7,404 nucleotides of DNA from Solirubrobacteraceae bacterium (GTDB lineage: Bacteria > Actinomycetota > Thermoleophilia > Solirubrobacterales > Solirubrobacteraceae). A model generated the notes under the pieces. The model had not been told where the DNA came from and did no database searches. It saw nothing but the letters and a program-made list of their open reading frames with translations. Position numbers and translations under genes: made by a program. Shown here one piece after another: positions 1-5,401 of this stretch (the stretch's first letter is position 1; every line of letters starts with the position of its first letter). The DNA lies in assembly GCA_030149625.1 (NCBI GenBank), contig JASLHP010000196.1, positions 1-7,404 of the forward strand, read 5' to 3'.

Positions 1-726
1 GACGGCCATGCCGGATGGGAATGGCCGCTCGTAAAGGGCGTCGGAGCCACGTACCAGCGTCTGCAGGGCGTGCGAGAGCTGGCGCAGCTCGTCGGGCTCG
101 CAGTGCAGCAGGCTGGGGCGATGCGGGCGCATGACGACGTGCGCCTCATAGGCCCAGCGGGCGGCGTAGGGGACGTACGCGACGACGCTGTCGCTCTCGT
201 AGAGCACGCGTTCGTCGTCGGCGAGCTCGCGCGCGAGCAGTGCGCACGGCGCGCAGCCGCCGAGGCGCTCGTCGGCGGCGAGCTCGCGCTGGGCGACGGG
301 CGGCACGAACGGGTAGCCGTAGATCTGGCCGTGGGGGTGGTGCAGCGTGACGCCGACCTCGACGCCGCGGTTCTCGAAGATGTAGACGTAGTCGACGTCG
401 GCGCGCGCGCCGAGCTCGGCGTAGCGGTGTCGCCAGACCCACATGAGCGCCTCGGCGCGCTCGCGTGCGAGCGCGCCGAAAGAGGCGTCGTGATCGTCGG
501 TGTAGACGACGACCTCGGCGGCGCCGCGGGGCGCCTCGAAGGCCGGAAAGCGATTGTCGAAGACCGCGATCTCGAACGCGGGCAGGGGAATCTCGGTCGG
601 CTCGCGTCCTGGTCGTGTGGGGTCCAGCGGACAGTGATCGCGCGAGGGCAGGAACGTGCGGTCCTGACGGTGGATCGCGTAGACGACCTGCTCGCCGCGG
701 AGCTCTTCGAAGCGCAGTTCGCTCAT
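1..726 (-). CDS. galT: Galactose-1-phosphate uridylyltransferase, 3' end cut off by window edge
   Basis: Cytoplasmic Leloir-pathway enzyme that moves UMP from UDP-glucose to galactose-1-phosphate, giving UDP-galactose and glucose-1-phosphate. The visible 242 residues begin MSELRFEELRGEQVVYAIHR. They carry the GalT signature FENRG (117-121) followed by HPHGQIYGYPF (130-140). By analogy with E. coli GalT, H132 is the UMP-accepting nucleophile and H130, N119 and Q134 are active-site partners. H79 in TDDHD fits a metal-ligand histidine. The usual N-terminal CxxC metal pair reads C32-P-L-D35, so one ligand is replaced. A second cysteine pair, C158/C161, lies in GGCAPCALL. Actinobacterial members are roughly 320-350 residues, so about a quarter is missing beyond the left edge. 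The ATG at 726-724 is used because no other start codon lies between it and the in-frame TGA at 879-877. The Shine-Dalgarno sequence is weak. A repeat array sits directly upstream, so expression may depend on co-transcription with the 100-codon gene. Confidence 0.93.
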   Translation of the reverse strand, partial: MSELRFEELRGEQVVYAIHRQDRTFLPSRDHCPLDPTRPGREPTEIPLPAFEIAVFDNRFPAFEAPRGAAEVVVYTDDHDASFGALARERAEALMWVWRHRYAELGARADVDYVYIFENRGVEVGVTLHHPHGQIYGYPFVPPVAQRELAADERLGGCAPCALLARELADDERVLYESDSVVAYVPYAARWAYEAHVVMRPHRPSLLHCEPDELRQLSHALQTLVRGSDALYERPFPSGMAV

Positions 727-730
727 CGTC

Positions 731-880
731 GGCCGCTCAACCCCGCTCGCGTCTGGGCCGGCTGCTCGCGTCTGGGCCGGCCGCTCGGCCGCTCGCGTCT
801 GGGCCGGCCGCTCGGCCGCTCGCGTCTGGGCCGGCTGCTCGCGTCTGGGCCGGCTGCTCGCGTCTGGGCCGGCCGCTCAC
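731..880. repeat. Short GC-rich tandem repeat array between the small gene and galT
   Basis: Six exact copies of the 18-mer gctcgcgtctgggccggc begin at 745, 764, 791, 818, 837 and 856. The spacings are 19, 27, 27, 19 and 19 bp; the two long steps carry an extra 8-bp gctcggcc. Near-identical ggccgctca sequences flank the array at 731-739 and 871-879. On the minus strand the 27-bp step equals nine codons and reads PAQTRAAER in the galT frame. Likely arisen by replication slippage. The copies are directly adjacent and lack unique spacers, so this is not a CRISPR array. It could act as a structured leader for galT, vary in copy number between strains, or be neutral. Confidence 0.9.
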
Positions 881-1179
881 GTTGTGGCTGGCGGATCGCG
901 GGTGTAGAGGATCAGCGCGCGTCCGTCGTCTTTGACGTAGCGAGCGATCGCGACGGGGCCGACGTGCTCGTGGGCCTCGGCACGATCGGCGGCCGGCCGG
1001 ACTGGCGCGTCGGCTGAGTGGCTGGGCGCGGCGGTGGCGTGGCTGGGCGCGTCGGCGGCCGAGTGGCTGGGCTCGGCGGCCGCGGGGCGTGCGTCGTCCG
1101 GCTCGCGGTCGGCGTGCGCAGCGGAACCGGTCCCCGGCGCGTGGCCGGAGGGCTCCGGCTCGGCGAGTTTGCCAGCCAT
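877..1179 (-). CDS. Small protein of unknown function, 100 aa, upstream of galT
   Basis: I do not recognise a named family. The protein starts MAGKLAEPEPSGHAPG. Residues about 5-70 are low-complexity, rich in Ala, Pro, Ser, His and Asp, with repeated SHSAADAP / SHATAAP / SHSADAP blocks around 38-59. The last quarter looks folded: GPVAIARYVKDDGRALILY at 74-92 has the alternating hydrophobic pattern of a short beta-hairpin, then ends TRDPPATT. No signal peptide or membrane span is visible. The start at 1179 is chosen because a TACCCT box lies exactly six bases upstream (leaderless layout) and the ATG has no Shine-Dalgarno sequence. A longer reading from 1572 would run through the control region and into the substrate-binding protein gene on the other strand. 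It is followed in the same frame by the repeat array and galT, so the two are probably co-transcribed. The C-terminal segment makes a real gene likely; function unknown. Confidence 0.7.
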   Translation of the reverse strand: MAGKLAEPEPSGHAPGTGSAAHADREPDDARPAAAEPSHSAADAPSHATAAPSHSADAPVRPAADRAEAHEHVGPVAIARYVKDDGRALILYTRDPPATT

Positions 1180-1185
1180 GCCACG

Positions 1186-1196
1186 AGGGTATACCC
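1186..1196 (-). promoter_or_regulatory. Leaderless-type -10 box within a GGGTATACCC palindrome
   Basis: On the minus strand GGGTATACCC (1196-1187) is a perfect 10-bp palindrome. The overlapping TACCCT (1191-1186) fits the actinobacterial TANNNT -10 consensus and stands six bases before the ATG at 1179, placing transcription start at or next to the A of ATG. No convincing -35 is visible. The palindrome might also be a regulator site. Confidence 0.5.
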
Positions 1197-1261
1197 GCAA
1201 GCGGAGATCGCGATTCTTCGAGCCCTCCGAAAAGGGGCCGCGGCGGTTTCGCGGGGAGGGG

Positions 1262-1290
1262 TTGACTATGGTGGGGTTTGCGGAGAAGCT
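1262..1290 (+). promoter_or_regulatory. Possible promoter of the sugar ABC operon
   Basis: TTGACT at 1262-1267 is a good -35 match. At 17 bp spacing the -10 would be GAAGCT (1285-1290), which keeps only the A2 and T6 consensus bases. The alternative is that TATGGT at 1267-1272 is itself the -10, giving a leader of about 65 bases. The sequence does not decide between them. The region 1180-1343 is shared with the divergent minus-strand genes. Confidence 0.35.
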
Positions 1291-1357
1291 AGAACAGCAT
1301 GAAGTAGCCGCCCTGGCGGCCCTGCGAGTAGAGGAGGAGGACCATGGCAGACACTGA
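1268..1357 (+). CDS. Possible 29-codon leader ORF overlapping the ABC operon start
   Basis: An ATG at 1268 lies six bases after a GGGGAGGGG run (1253-1261). It opens a 29-codon frame starting MVGFAEKLEQHEVAALAALR and ending at a TGA (1355-1357) inside the first codons of the substrate-binding protein gene, 14 bases past its ATG. Such overlap would allow translational coupling. Against it: third-position GC is only about two-thirds, lower than expected for a gene here, and if TATGGT is the -10 box the ATG would not be in the transcript. Confidence 0.2.
   Translation: MVGFAEKLEQHEVAALAALRVEEEDHGRH
1307..1320. promoter_or_regulatory. Inverted repeat upstream of the ABC operon, possible operator
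   Basis: GCCGCC at 1307-1312 and GGCGGC at 1315-1320 form perfect 6-bp arms around CT, 24 bp before the substrate-binding protein ATG and just before its Shine-Dalgarno sequence. It could be an operator or a small mRNA hairpin. In DNA this GC-rich a short GC palindrome can also occur by chance. Confidence 0.3.
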
Positions 1358-2489
1358 TCAGGCCCACGAAGCGGTGGAGCGCCTGGACTACCTCGATCGA
1401 GGGGAGATCGAGAACACTGGGATCGACCGGCGCGCGTTTCTGCGTCGCACGGCGCTGACCGGCGTGGCCGCGGGCTCGGTCGGCACATTGCTGAGCGCCT
1501 GTGGGTCGAACTCGTCGAGTGCCAGCAGCGGCGGCGGCGGGTCAGCGAGCATTTTCGGTTCGCACCCGTCATACAAATTCGTGGTCGTAAACCACGTGAC
1601 GACGAACTCGTTCTTCGTGCCGACGCAGTACGGCATCGCGGATGCGTGCAAGCTTCTGGGCTGCTCGTATGAGTGGACGGGCTCAGAAAGCGAAAACATC
1701 GACCAGATGGTGAACGCCATAAACACTGCCATTTCTTCCGGCGCCGATGGGATCGCGGTCTCGCTGATCAGCAACACCGCGTTTAACGCGCCTGTCGAAA
1801 ACGCGCTGAAGGCGGGCATCCCGGTGGTCGCGTACAACGCCGACTCGCCCTCGAACAAGCGCCTGTCCTACATCGGCCAGGACCTGAAACTGGCGGGCGA
1901 ACTGATGGGCAAACGGATCGTGGCCGACGTGGGCTCGGGCGACGTGGTGATCTTCACCGCGAATGCCGGCTCGGCGAACCTGCAGCCGCGCTTGGAAGGA
2001 GCCGAAAAGGCGATCAAGGCATCTGGTGCGCCGATCAACGTGAGCACGATCGTGACCGGCTCGCTGGAATCGGGCGAGAAAACGGCAATCGAAGCGTATT
2101 GGACGGGCCATCAGAGCACGAAGGGGATGTACGCGGTCGACGGTGGCGACACCGCGGAATTGGCGGGCGTGATGCAGAAGCTCGGGCTGAACGCGAAAGG
2201 CGTGAAGGCCGGCGGTTTCGACCTCGCCGAAAAAACCCAGAAAGGCCTGCACGAAGGCTACCTCGAATTCACGATCGACCAGCAGCCTTACCTGCAGGGG
2301 TTCGTGCCGATCCTGCAGCTGTTCCAGTGGCACGTCTCCGGATCGCTATCGGGTCCGGCGGAAGTGAACACGGGCCTGAAATTCGTCGACAAAGAAAGCA
2401 TCGCGCCGTACGTGAACTCCAAGAGCCGCTACGAGGGCACGTCCTCGGAAGCCAAAGTGGTGCCGATCGCGGCGGGTACCGCGGCCTAG
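1344..2489 (+). CDS. Sugar ABC transporter substrate-binding lipoprotein (periplasmic binding protein type 1), Tat-exported
   Basis: Extracytoplasmic sugar-binding subunit that delivers ligand to the permease and ATPase encoded next. Of its 381 residues the N-terminus has a long leader, a twin-arginine motif DRRAFLRR (28-35), a hydrophobic stretch TALTGVAAGSVGTLL and a lipobox LSAC with lipid-accepting Cys53. Export is therefore predicted through Tat as a lipoprotein. A Ser/Gly linker (54-68) follows. The mature part has the two-lobe Peripla_BP_4 pattern: YKFVVVNHVTTNSFF at the first strand, then ISSGADGIAVSLISN, AGIPVVAYNADSP and YIGQD, with a conserved C-terminal YLQGF. This resembles ribose, galactose and fructose binders, but the ligand cannot be read from sequence. 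The start is fixed by a strong GAGGAGGAGG Shine-Dalgarno (1331-1340). Lys and Glu codons use AAA/GAA noticeably more than the neighbouring genes. First gene of a three-gene importer operon, diverging from the galT side. Confidence 0.93.
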   Translation: MADTDQAHEAVERLDYLDRGEIENTGIDRRAFLRRTALTGVAAGSVGTLLSACGSNSSSASSGGGGSASIFGSHPSYKFVVVNHVTTNSFFVPTQYGIADACKLLGCSYEWTGSESENIDQMVNAINTAISSGADGIAVSLISNTAFNAPVENALKAGIPVVAYNADSPSNKRLSYIGQDLKLAGELMGKRIVADVGSGDVVIFTANAGSANLQPRLEGAEKAIKASGAPINVSTIVTGSLESGEKTAIEAYWTGHQSTKGMYAVDGGDTAELAGVMQKLGLNAKGVKAGGFDLAEKTQKGLHEGYLEFTIDQQPYLQGFVPILQLFQWHVSGSLSGPAEVNTGLKFVDKESIAPYVNSKSRYEGTSSEAKVVPIAAGTAA

Positions 2490-2492
2490 CTG

Positions 2493-3629
2493 ATGGCACA
2501 GGCGGCGGAGAACCCGGCCTCGCCTGGGATGTCCACGCCACCGGCTGGAGGCCCGGCGCGTACGCGCCGGGCCTCGCCGCCGCTTCGCAAGGTGCTGCTC
2601 GAACGCGTGCTGTCCCTGCGCGAGGGCAGCATCATCATCGTCACGTTGATCGTGGCGATCTACTTCGCGCTGGACACGAGCACGTTCCTCACCACCTCCA
2701 GCTTCAAGACGTCGCTGCCGTTCTTCGCTCCGTTCGCGATCCTCGCCGCGGGCGAGGTGTTCGTGATGATCCTCGGCGAGATCGATCTGTCGATCGGGGC
2801 GACGTACCTGCTCGCGCCGCTGATCTACTACAAGCTGGCGGTGGCCGGGATTCCGGCGGTGCCGAGCGTGCTCTTGGCGCTCGCCTGCTGCATGGTGGTT
2901 GGCTTGGTCAACGGCTTCTTCACGGCGGTCGTCGGCATCAACTCGTTCGTGACCACGCTCGGCATGCTGTTCACGCTGGAGGGACTGACGCTGGTCATCT
3001 CCCACGGCCAGCCCGTCTCGTTGCCCGACGCGGAAGTGCACGGTACGCCTGTCGAGGTGCACAAGGTGATCAACGGGGCGCACATCACGCTGACCGAAAC
3101 CGTCAACCACGTCTCGACGTTCGCGAAAGTCCTCGGCGAGGGCACTTACTCGGAGCTGATCTGGGCGATCGTGATCGTGGTCGTGGGACAGCTCGTGCTG
3201 ACGTTCACTCGTTGGGGTCTTTACACGGTGGCAGTGGGCTCCAACAAACTGGCGGCCGCCGAGGCCGGTGTGCGCGTGCGCCTGGTCGTGATCCGCAACT
3301 TCGTTCTCTGCGCCGCTGGCGGCGGCTTCGTGGGGATCCTCGAGGCGGTGCGCGCGACACAGCTCGAGCCGGACGTCGCCGGCGCGAACGAACTCCTGCT
3401 GTTGGCGATCGCGGCGGCGGTGATCGGCGGCACGCTGCTCGCCGGCGGGGCGGGGACCGTCGTCGGCGCGCTGATCGGAGCGCTGTTCCTGGGCATCCTC
3501 AAGGACGGGTTGATCCTCAAGGGCGTCAACGCTGACTACCAGCTCCTCTACCTGGGCCTTGCGATCATCCTGGCGATGACCATCAACACGTATGTGCAGC
3601 GTGTGCGCAGGGGAGCCCGAAGTGGCTGA
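2493..3629 (+). CDS. Sugar ABC transporter permease (RbsC-type, BPD_transp_2)
   Basis: Membrane subunit forming the sugar channel of the importer. It has 378 residues. A charged, Pro-rich cytoplasmic N-terminus (1-45) is followed by about eight to ten hydrophobic spans, the first being SIIIVTLIVAIYFAL (46-60). The family motif GEIDLSIGA (95-103) is clear. The probable ATPase-coupling loop is VGSNKLAAAEAGVRV (249-263). The Gly-rich span AAVIGGTLLAGGAGTVVGAL (308-327) is typical of RbsC relatives. Residues about 171-218 form a long, mostly polar extracytoplasmic loop, longer than I expect for RbsC. The ATG is three bases after the TAG of the binding-protein gene. No good Shine-Dalgarno is seen, so translation is probably coupled. 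A later start at Met13 is possible, without better support. The gene overlaps the ATPase gene by 8 bp. Confidence 0.93.
   Translation: MAQAAENPASPGMSTPPAGGPARTRRASPPLRKVLLERVLSLREGSIIIVTLIVAIYFALDTSTFLTTSSFKTSLPFFAPFAILAAGEVFVMILGEIDLSIGATYLLAPLIYYKLAVAGIPAVPSVLLALACCMVVGLVNGFFTAVVGINSFVTTLGMLFTLEGLTLVISHGQPVSLPDAEVHGTPVEVHKVINGAHITLTETVNHVSTFAKVLGEGTYSELIWAIVIVVVGQLVLTFTRWGLYTVAVGSNKLAAAEAGVRVRLVVIRNFVLCAAGGGFVGILEAVRATQLEPDVAGANELLLLAIAAAVIGGTLLAGGAGTVVGALIGALFLGILKDGLILKGVNADYQLLYLGLAIILAMTINTYVQRVRRGARSG
3609..3615 (+). promoter_or_regulatory. Shine-Dalgarno deciding a GTG start for the ATPase
   Basis: AGGGGAG at 3609-3615 lies six bases before GTG at 3622. The in-frame ATG at 3592 has nothing comparable in front of it. 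This fixes the ATPase start inside the end of the permease gene. Confidence 0.75.
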
Positions 3630-4470
3630 TCGGCCGGCGCCGGCCGAGACGATCGTCGGGCCGGTCTCGGCTCCGGACGACGTGCTGCGCGTGGAACACA
3701 TCGCCAAGCGCTTTGGCCCGGTGACGGCGCTGCGCGACGTCAACCTGCACCTGCGCAAGGGCGAGGTGCTCGGCCTGCTCGGCGATAACGGCGCGGGCAA
3801 GTCGACGCTGATCAAGATCATCTGCGGCTTCCAAAAGCAGGACGCAGGGCAGATGTTCCTGCACGGGCAGCCCTACGCGCCGAAGAGCGTCGACGACGCG
3901 CGCGCCCGCGGCATCGACACCGTCTACCAGGATCTCGCGTTGATCGACGAACTGTCGGTCTATCACAACCTGGCGCTGCGCCGCGAGAAGGTGCATCGTG
4001 CGATCCCGTTCCTGGCCAACCGCGAGATGAAGCGCGACGCACGGCGGGCGTTGGACGAGATCGGCATCAACATCCCGCGCATCGACGTGTCCGTGGCGCG
4101 CCTGTCAGGCGGCCAGCGCCAGGCGATCGCGGTCGCGCGCACGGTCAACTCGGACGCCGACATCATCCTCTTGGACGAGCCGCTTGCGGCGATGGGCGCC
4201 AAAGAGGGGGCGCAGATCCTCGACCTCGTGGCGCGCCTGAAGGACGAGGGCAAGGTCTCGATCGTCATGATCCTGCACAACTATGTCCACGTGCTCGAGG
4301 CGTGCGACCGCGTGAGCATGATCCAGGACGGCGTGATCGCGCTCGACAAGCCCACCGCGGAGACCTCCGTCGAGGAGCTCACCGACATCGTCGTCAATGA
4401 GTACAGGCGCGCGCGCGAAGCGGCGCACGCGGCCGAGGCTGCTGGTTCGGCGGGTGGCGCCGGAGACTGA
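3622..4470 (+). CDS. Sugar ABC transporter ATP-binding protein, single nucleotide-binding domain (FrcA-like)
   Basis: Cytoplasmic ATPase that powers the importer. From the GTG start it has 282 residues. All core motifs are present: Walker A GDNGAGKST (54-62, K60), Q-loop Q103 in VYQDL, signature LSGGQRQ (161-167), Walker B IILLDEP (181-187, catalytic E186), D-loop region LAAMGAKEG (188-196) and H-loop H219 in ILHN. Many ribose/xylose-type importers use an RbsA-like protein of about 500 residues with two domains. This one has a single domain and must work as a homodimer, as in FrcA-type systems. The last 20 or so residues are Ala/Gly-rich and probably disordered. The start was set at GTG because of the Shine-Dalgarno at 3609-3615; an upstream ATG at 3592 would add ten residues. 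Last gene of the operon, ending 87 bp before the convergent TetR gene. Confidence 0.93.
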   Translation: MADRPAPAETIVGPVSAPDDVLRVEHIAKRFGPVTALRDVNLHLRKGEVLGLLGDNGAGKSTLIKIICGFQKQDAGQMFLHGQPYAPKSVDDARARGIDTVYQDLALIDELSVYHNLALRREKVHRAIPFLANREMKRDARRALDEIGINIPRIDVSVARLSGGQRQAIAVARTVNSDADIILLDEPLAAMGAKEGAQILDLVARLKDEGKVSIVMILHNYVHVLEACDRVSMIQDGVIALDKPTAETSVEELTDIVVNEYRRAREAAHAAEAAGSAGGAGD

Positions 4471-4482
4471 CGCGCCGTCGCC

Positions 4483-4522
4483 GACCGCGGTCGAGACTCG
4501 CTGACCGTGGCCGCGACTCGCG
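4483..4522. repeat. Imperfect 20-bp tandem duplication in the convergent intergenic gap
   Basis: Positions 4483-4502 and 4503-4522 match at 16 of 20 bases (gaccgcggtcgagactcgct and gaccgtggccgcgactcgcg). The first copy begins with a perfect 10-bp palindrome, GACCGCGGTC (4483-4492). The gap 4471-4557 separates two converging operons, so a terminator is expected, but there is no T-tract and no strong hairpin on either strand. Confidence 0.5.
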
Positions 4523-4557
4523 GGACGGCGGCCCGAGACCGGCGCGCGGACCTCGCG

Positions 4558-5217
4558 CTACGCGCTGGCGCCGTCGACGGTCGCGCGGCTGCGCTCGACG
4601 ACCTGCTCTATGTAGGGCCCGAGCAAGGTGGCGACCGAGGCGGCGGTCATGCTCGCGGGCCCCGTGGGCAGCGCGGCGTAGCTGATGGCTAGGCGCACGA
4701 GGCACTCGCTGAGCAGCTGTATGTCCTCGCGCGCGATCATCGGCCAGCCATCGAGCAGGACATCCGTCAGCTGCTCGGTGGCGCGCGCGACGAGCGGCTG
4801 GCCGTGGGTGGTGAACAGCGCGAGCAGCTCCTCGGTGCCCTCGCCGTGCACGATCGTGCGCACGAGCGGGTTCTCGGCGGCGGCTCGGAGGAACACGTCG
4901 AAGGCGGCGGCGAGAGCGCTCGCGGGGTCGTCGCGGTGGGCGGTGATGGCGCCTTCGACGGCGATCAGGAAGCGGTCGGCCTCGCGCATGACGAGAACCT
5001 GCGCAAACTCGTCGCGCGAGCCGAACTCCTTGTAGAGCGTCTGGCGGCTGACGCCGGCGGCGAGCGCGATGTCGGCCATCGTGACGTCCGCCCAGCGGCT
5101 GGCCTGGAGCTGCTCGCGGGCTGCGTCGAGCAGCGTGTTGCGTAGCAGCTCGCGCGCGGCGACGGGATAGGGGACGCTCCCGGCGGCGGTGTTTGCGGAG
5201 ATGGCTCGGGCAGGCAT
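4558..5217 (-). CDS. TetR-family transcriptional regulator of the alkane operon (AlkX-like)
   Basis: Probable DNA-binding repressor of 219 residues, normal for the family. After a short extension the DNA-binding domain runs from about 22 to 70: LLDAAREQLQ is helix 1, and VTMADIALAAGVSRQTLYKEF (45-65) is the helix-turn-helix. The C-terminal part (about 75-205) is helical and variable, as expected for a ligand-binding and dimer domain. It is the last gene of alkB-rubredoxin-tetR, ten bases after the rubredoxin stop. An AGGAG Shine-Dalgarno (5229-5225) stands seven bases before the ATG. Actinobacterial alkB clusters often carry such a regulator; AlkX of Dietzia is reported to autoregulate its alkB-type operon and respond to fatty acids. 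By analogy this one would bind the palindrome over the alkB -10 box and control its own operon. The target is inferred. Confidence 0.9.
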   Translation of the reverse strand: MPARAISANTAAGSVPYPVAARELLRNTLLDAAREQLQASRWADVTMADIALAAGVSRQTLYKEFGSRDEFAQVLVMREADRFLIAVEGAITAHRDDPASALAAAFDVFLRAAAENPLVRTIVHGEGTEELLALFTTHGQPLVARATEQLTDVLLDGWPMIAREDIQLLSECLVRLAISYAALPTGPASMTAASVATLLGPYIEQVVERSRATVDGASA

Positions 5218-5227
5218 GGCGCGACTC

Positions 5228-5401
5228 CTACTCTTCCACAGTGTCGGGCTCGAAATCGACCTTGTCGCGCACGCCGCAGTCGGGGCAGGCCCAGTCGTCG
5301 GGCACCTCGCTCCAGGGCGTGCCGGGCGGGAAGCCCTCGTGTGGATGGCCCTGCTGCTCGTCGTAGACGTAGCCGCAGGCGGGGCAACGGTGGCGGCTCA
5401 C
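5228..5401 (-). CDS. Rubredoxin, probable AlkG1 type, in the alkane operon
   Basis: Small iron electron carrier of 57 residues, normal for a one-domain rubredoxin. Both iron-binding knuckles are present: C6-P-A-C9-G and C39-P-D-C42-G. Between them lie the usual [14 protein letters not shown] and VPDDWACP. The text after the second knuckle, VRDKVDF, contains an arginine and is one residue longer than the form I recall for AlkG2-type rubredoxins; this points to the AlkG1 subtype. The GTG start overlaps the alkB stop in GTGA (4 bp), so translation is coupled, and the usual core begins right after it. The gene follows alkB and precedes the TetR gene by 10 bp. Its expected role is to pass electrons from a rubredoxin reductase to AlkB, though AlkG1-type proteins have been reported unable to replace AlkG in that role. 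Confidence 0.94.
   Translation of the reverse strand: MSRHRCPACGYVYDEQQGHPHEGFPPGTPWSEVPDDWACPDCGVRDKVDFEPDTVEE

Noticed and set aside
745..873. Possible CRISPR array in the six-copy repeat
   Set aside because: The gaps between repeats are 1 or 9 bp and repetitive themselves, with no unique spacers and no cas genes nearby. It is a simple tandem repeat.
70..1017. Plus-strand frame of 315 codons opposite galT and the small gene
   Set aside because: Antisense of a recognisable GalT with intact HPH motif. Its repetitive part is just the tandem repeat translated.
1299..1307. Two-codon ORF (ATG AAG TAG) in the ABC operon leader
   Set aside because: Short frames like this occur by chance. There is no Shine-Dalgarno at a suitable distance and no conservation evidence.
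2099..3535. Long plus-strand frame of 478 codons across the binding protein and permease genes
   Set aside because: It is rich in Arg and Gly with no recognisable domain, and lies out of frame with two clear transporter genes. It is a high-GC shadow.
3592..3621. ATG at 3592 as the start of the ATPase
   Set aside because: It has no Shine-Dalgarno and would overlap the permease by 38 bp. The GTG at 3622 has AGGGGAG six bases upstream.
2346..3821. Long minus-strand frame of 491 codons opposite the permease
   Set aside because: Its composition is Arg/Glu/Asp/His-rich nonsense typical of the antisense of a GC-rich membrane protein gene. No start signal or known motif.
4394..4705. Minus-strand frame of 103 codons across the convergent gap
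   Set aside because: It overlaps the ends of both the ATPase and TetR genes out of frame and is Arg-rich with no motif.
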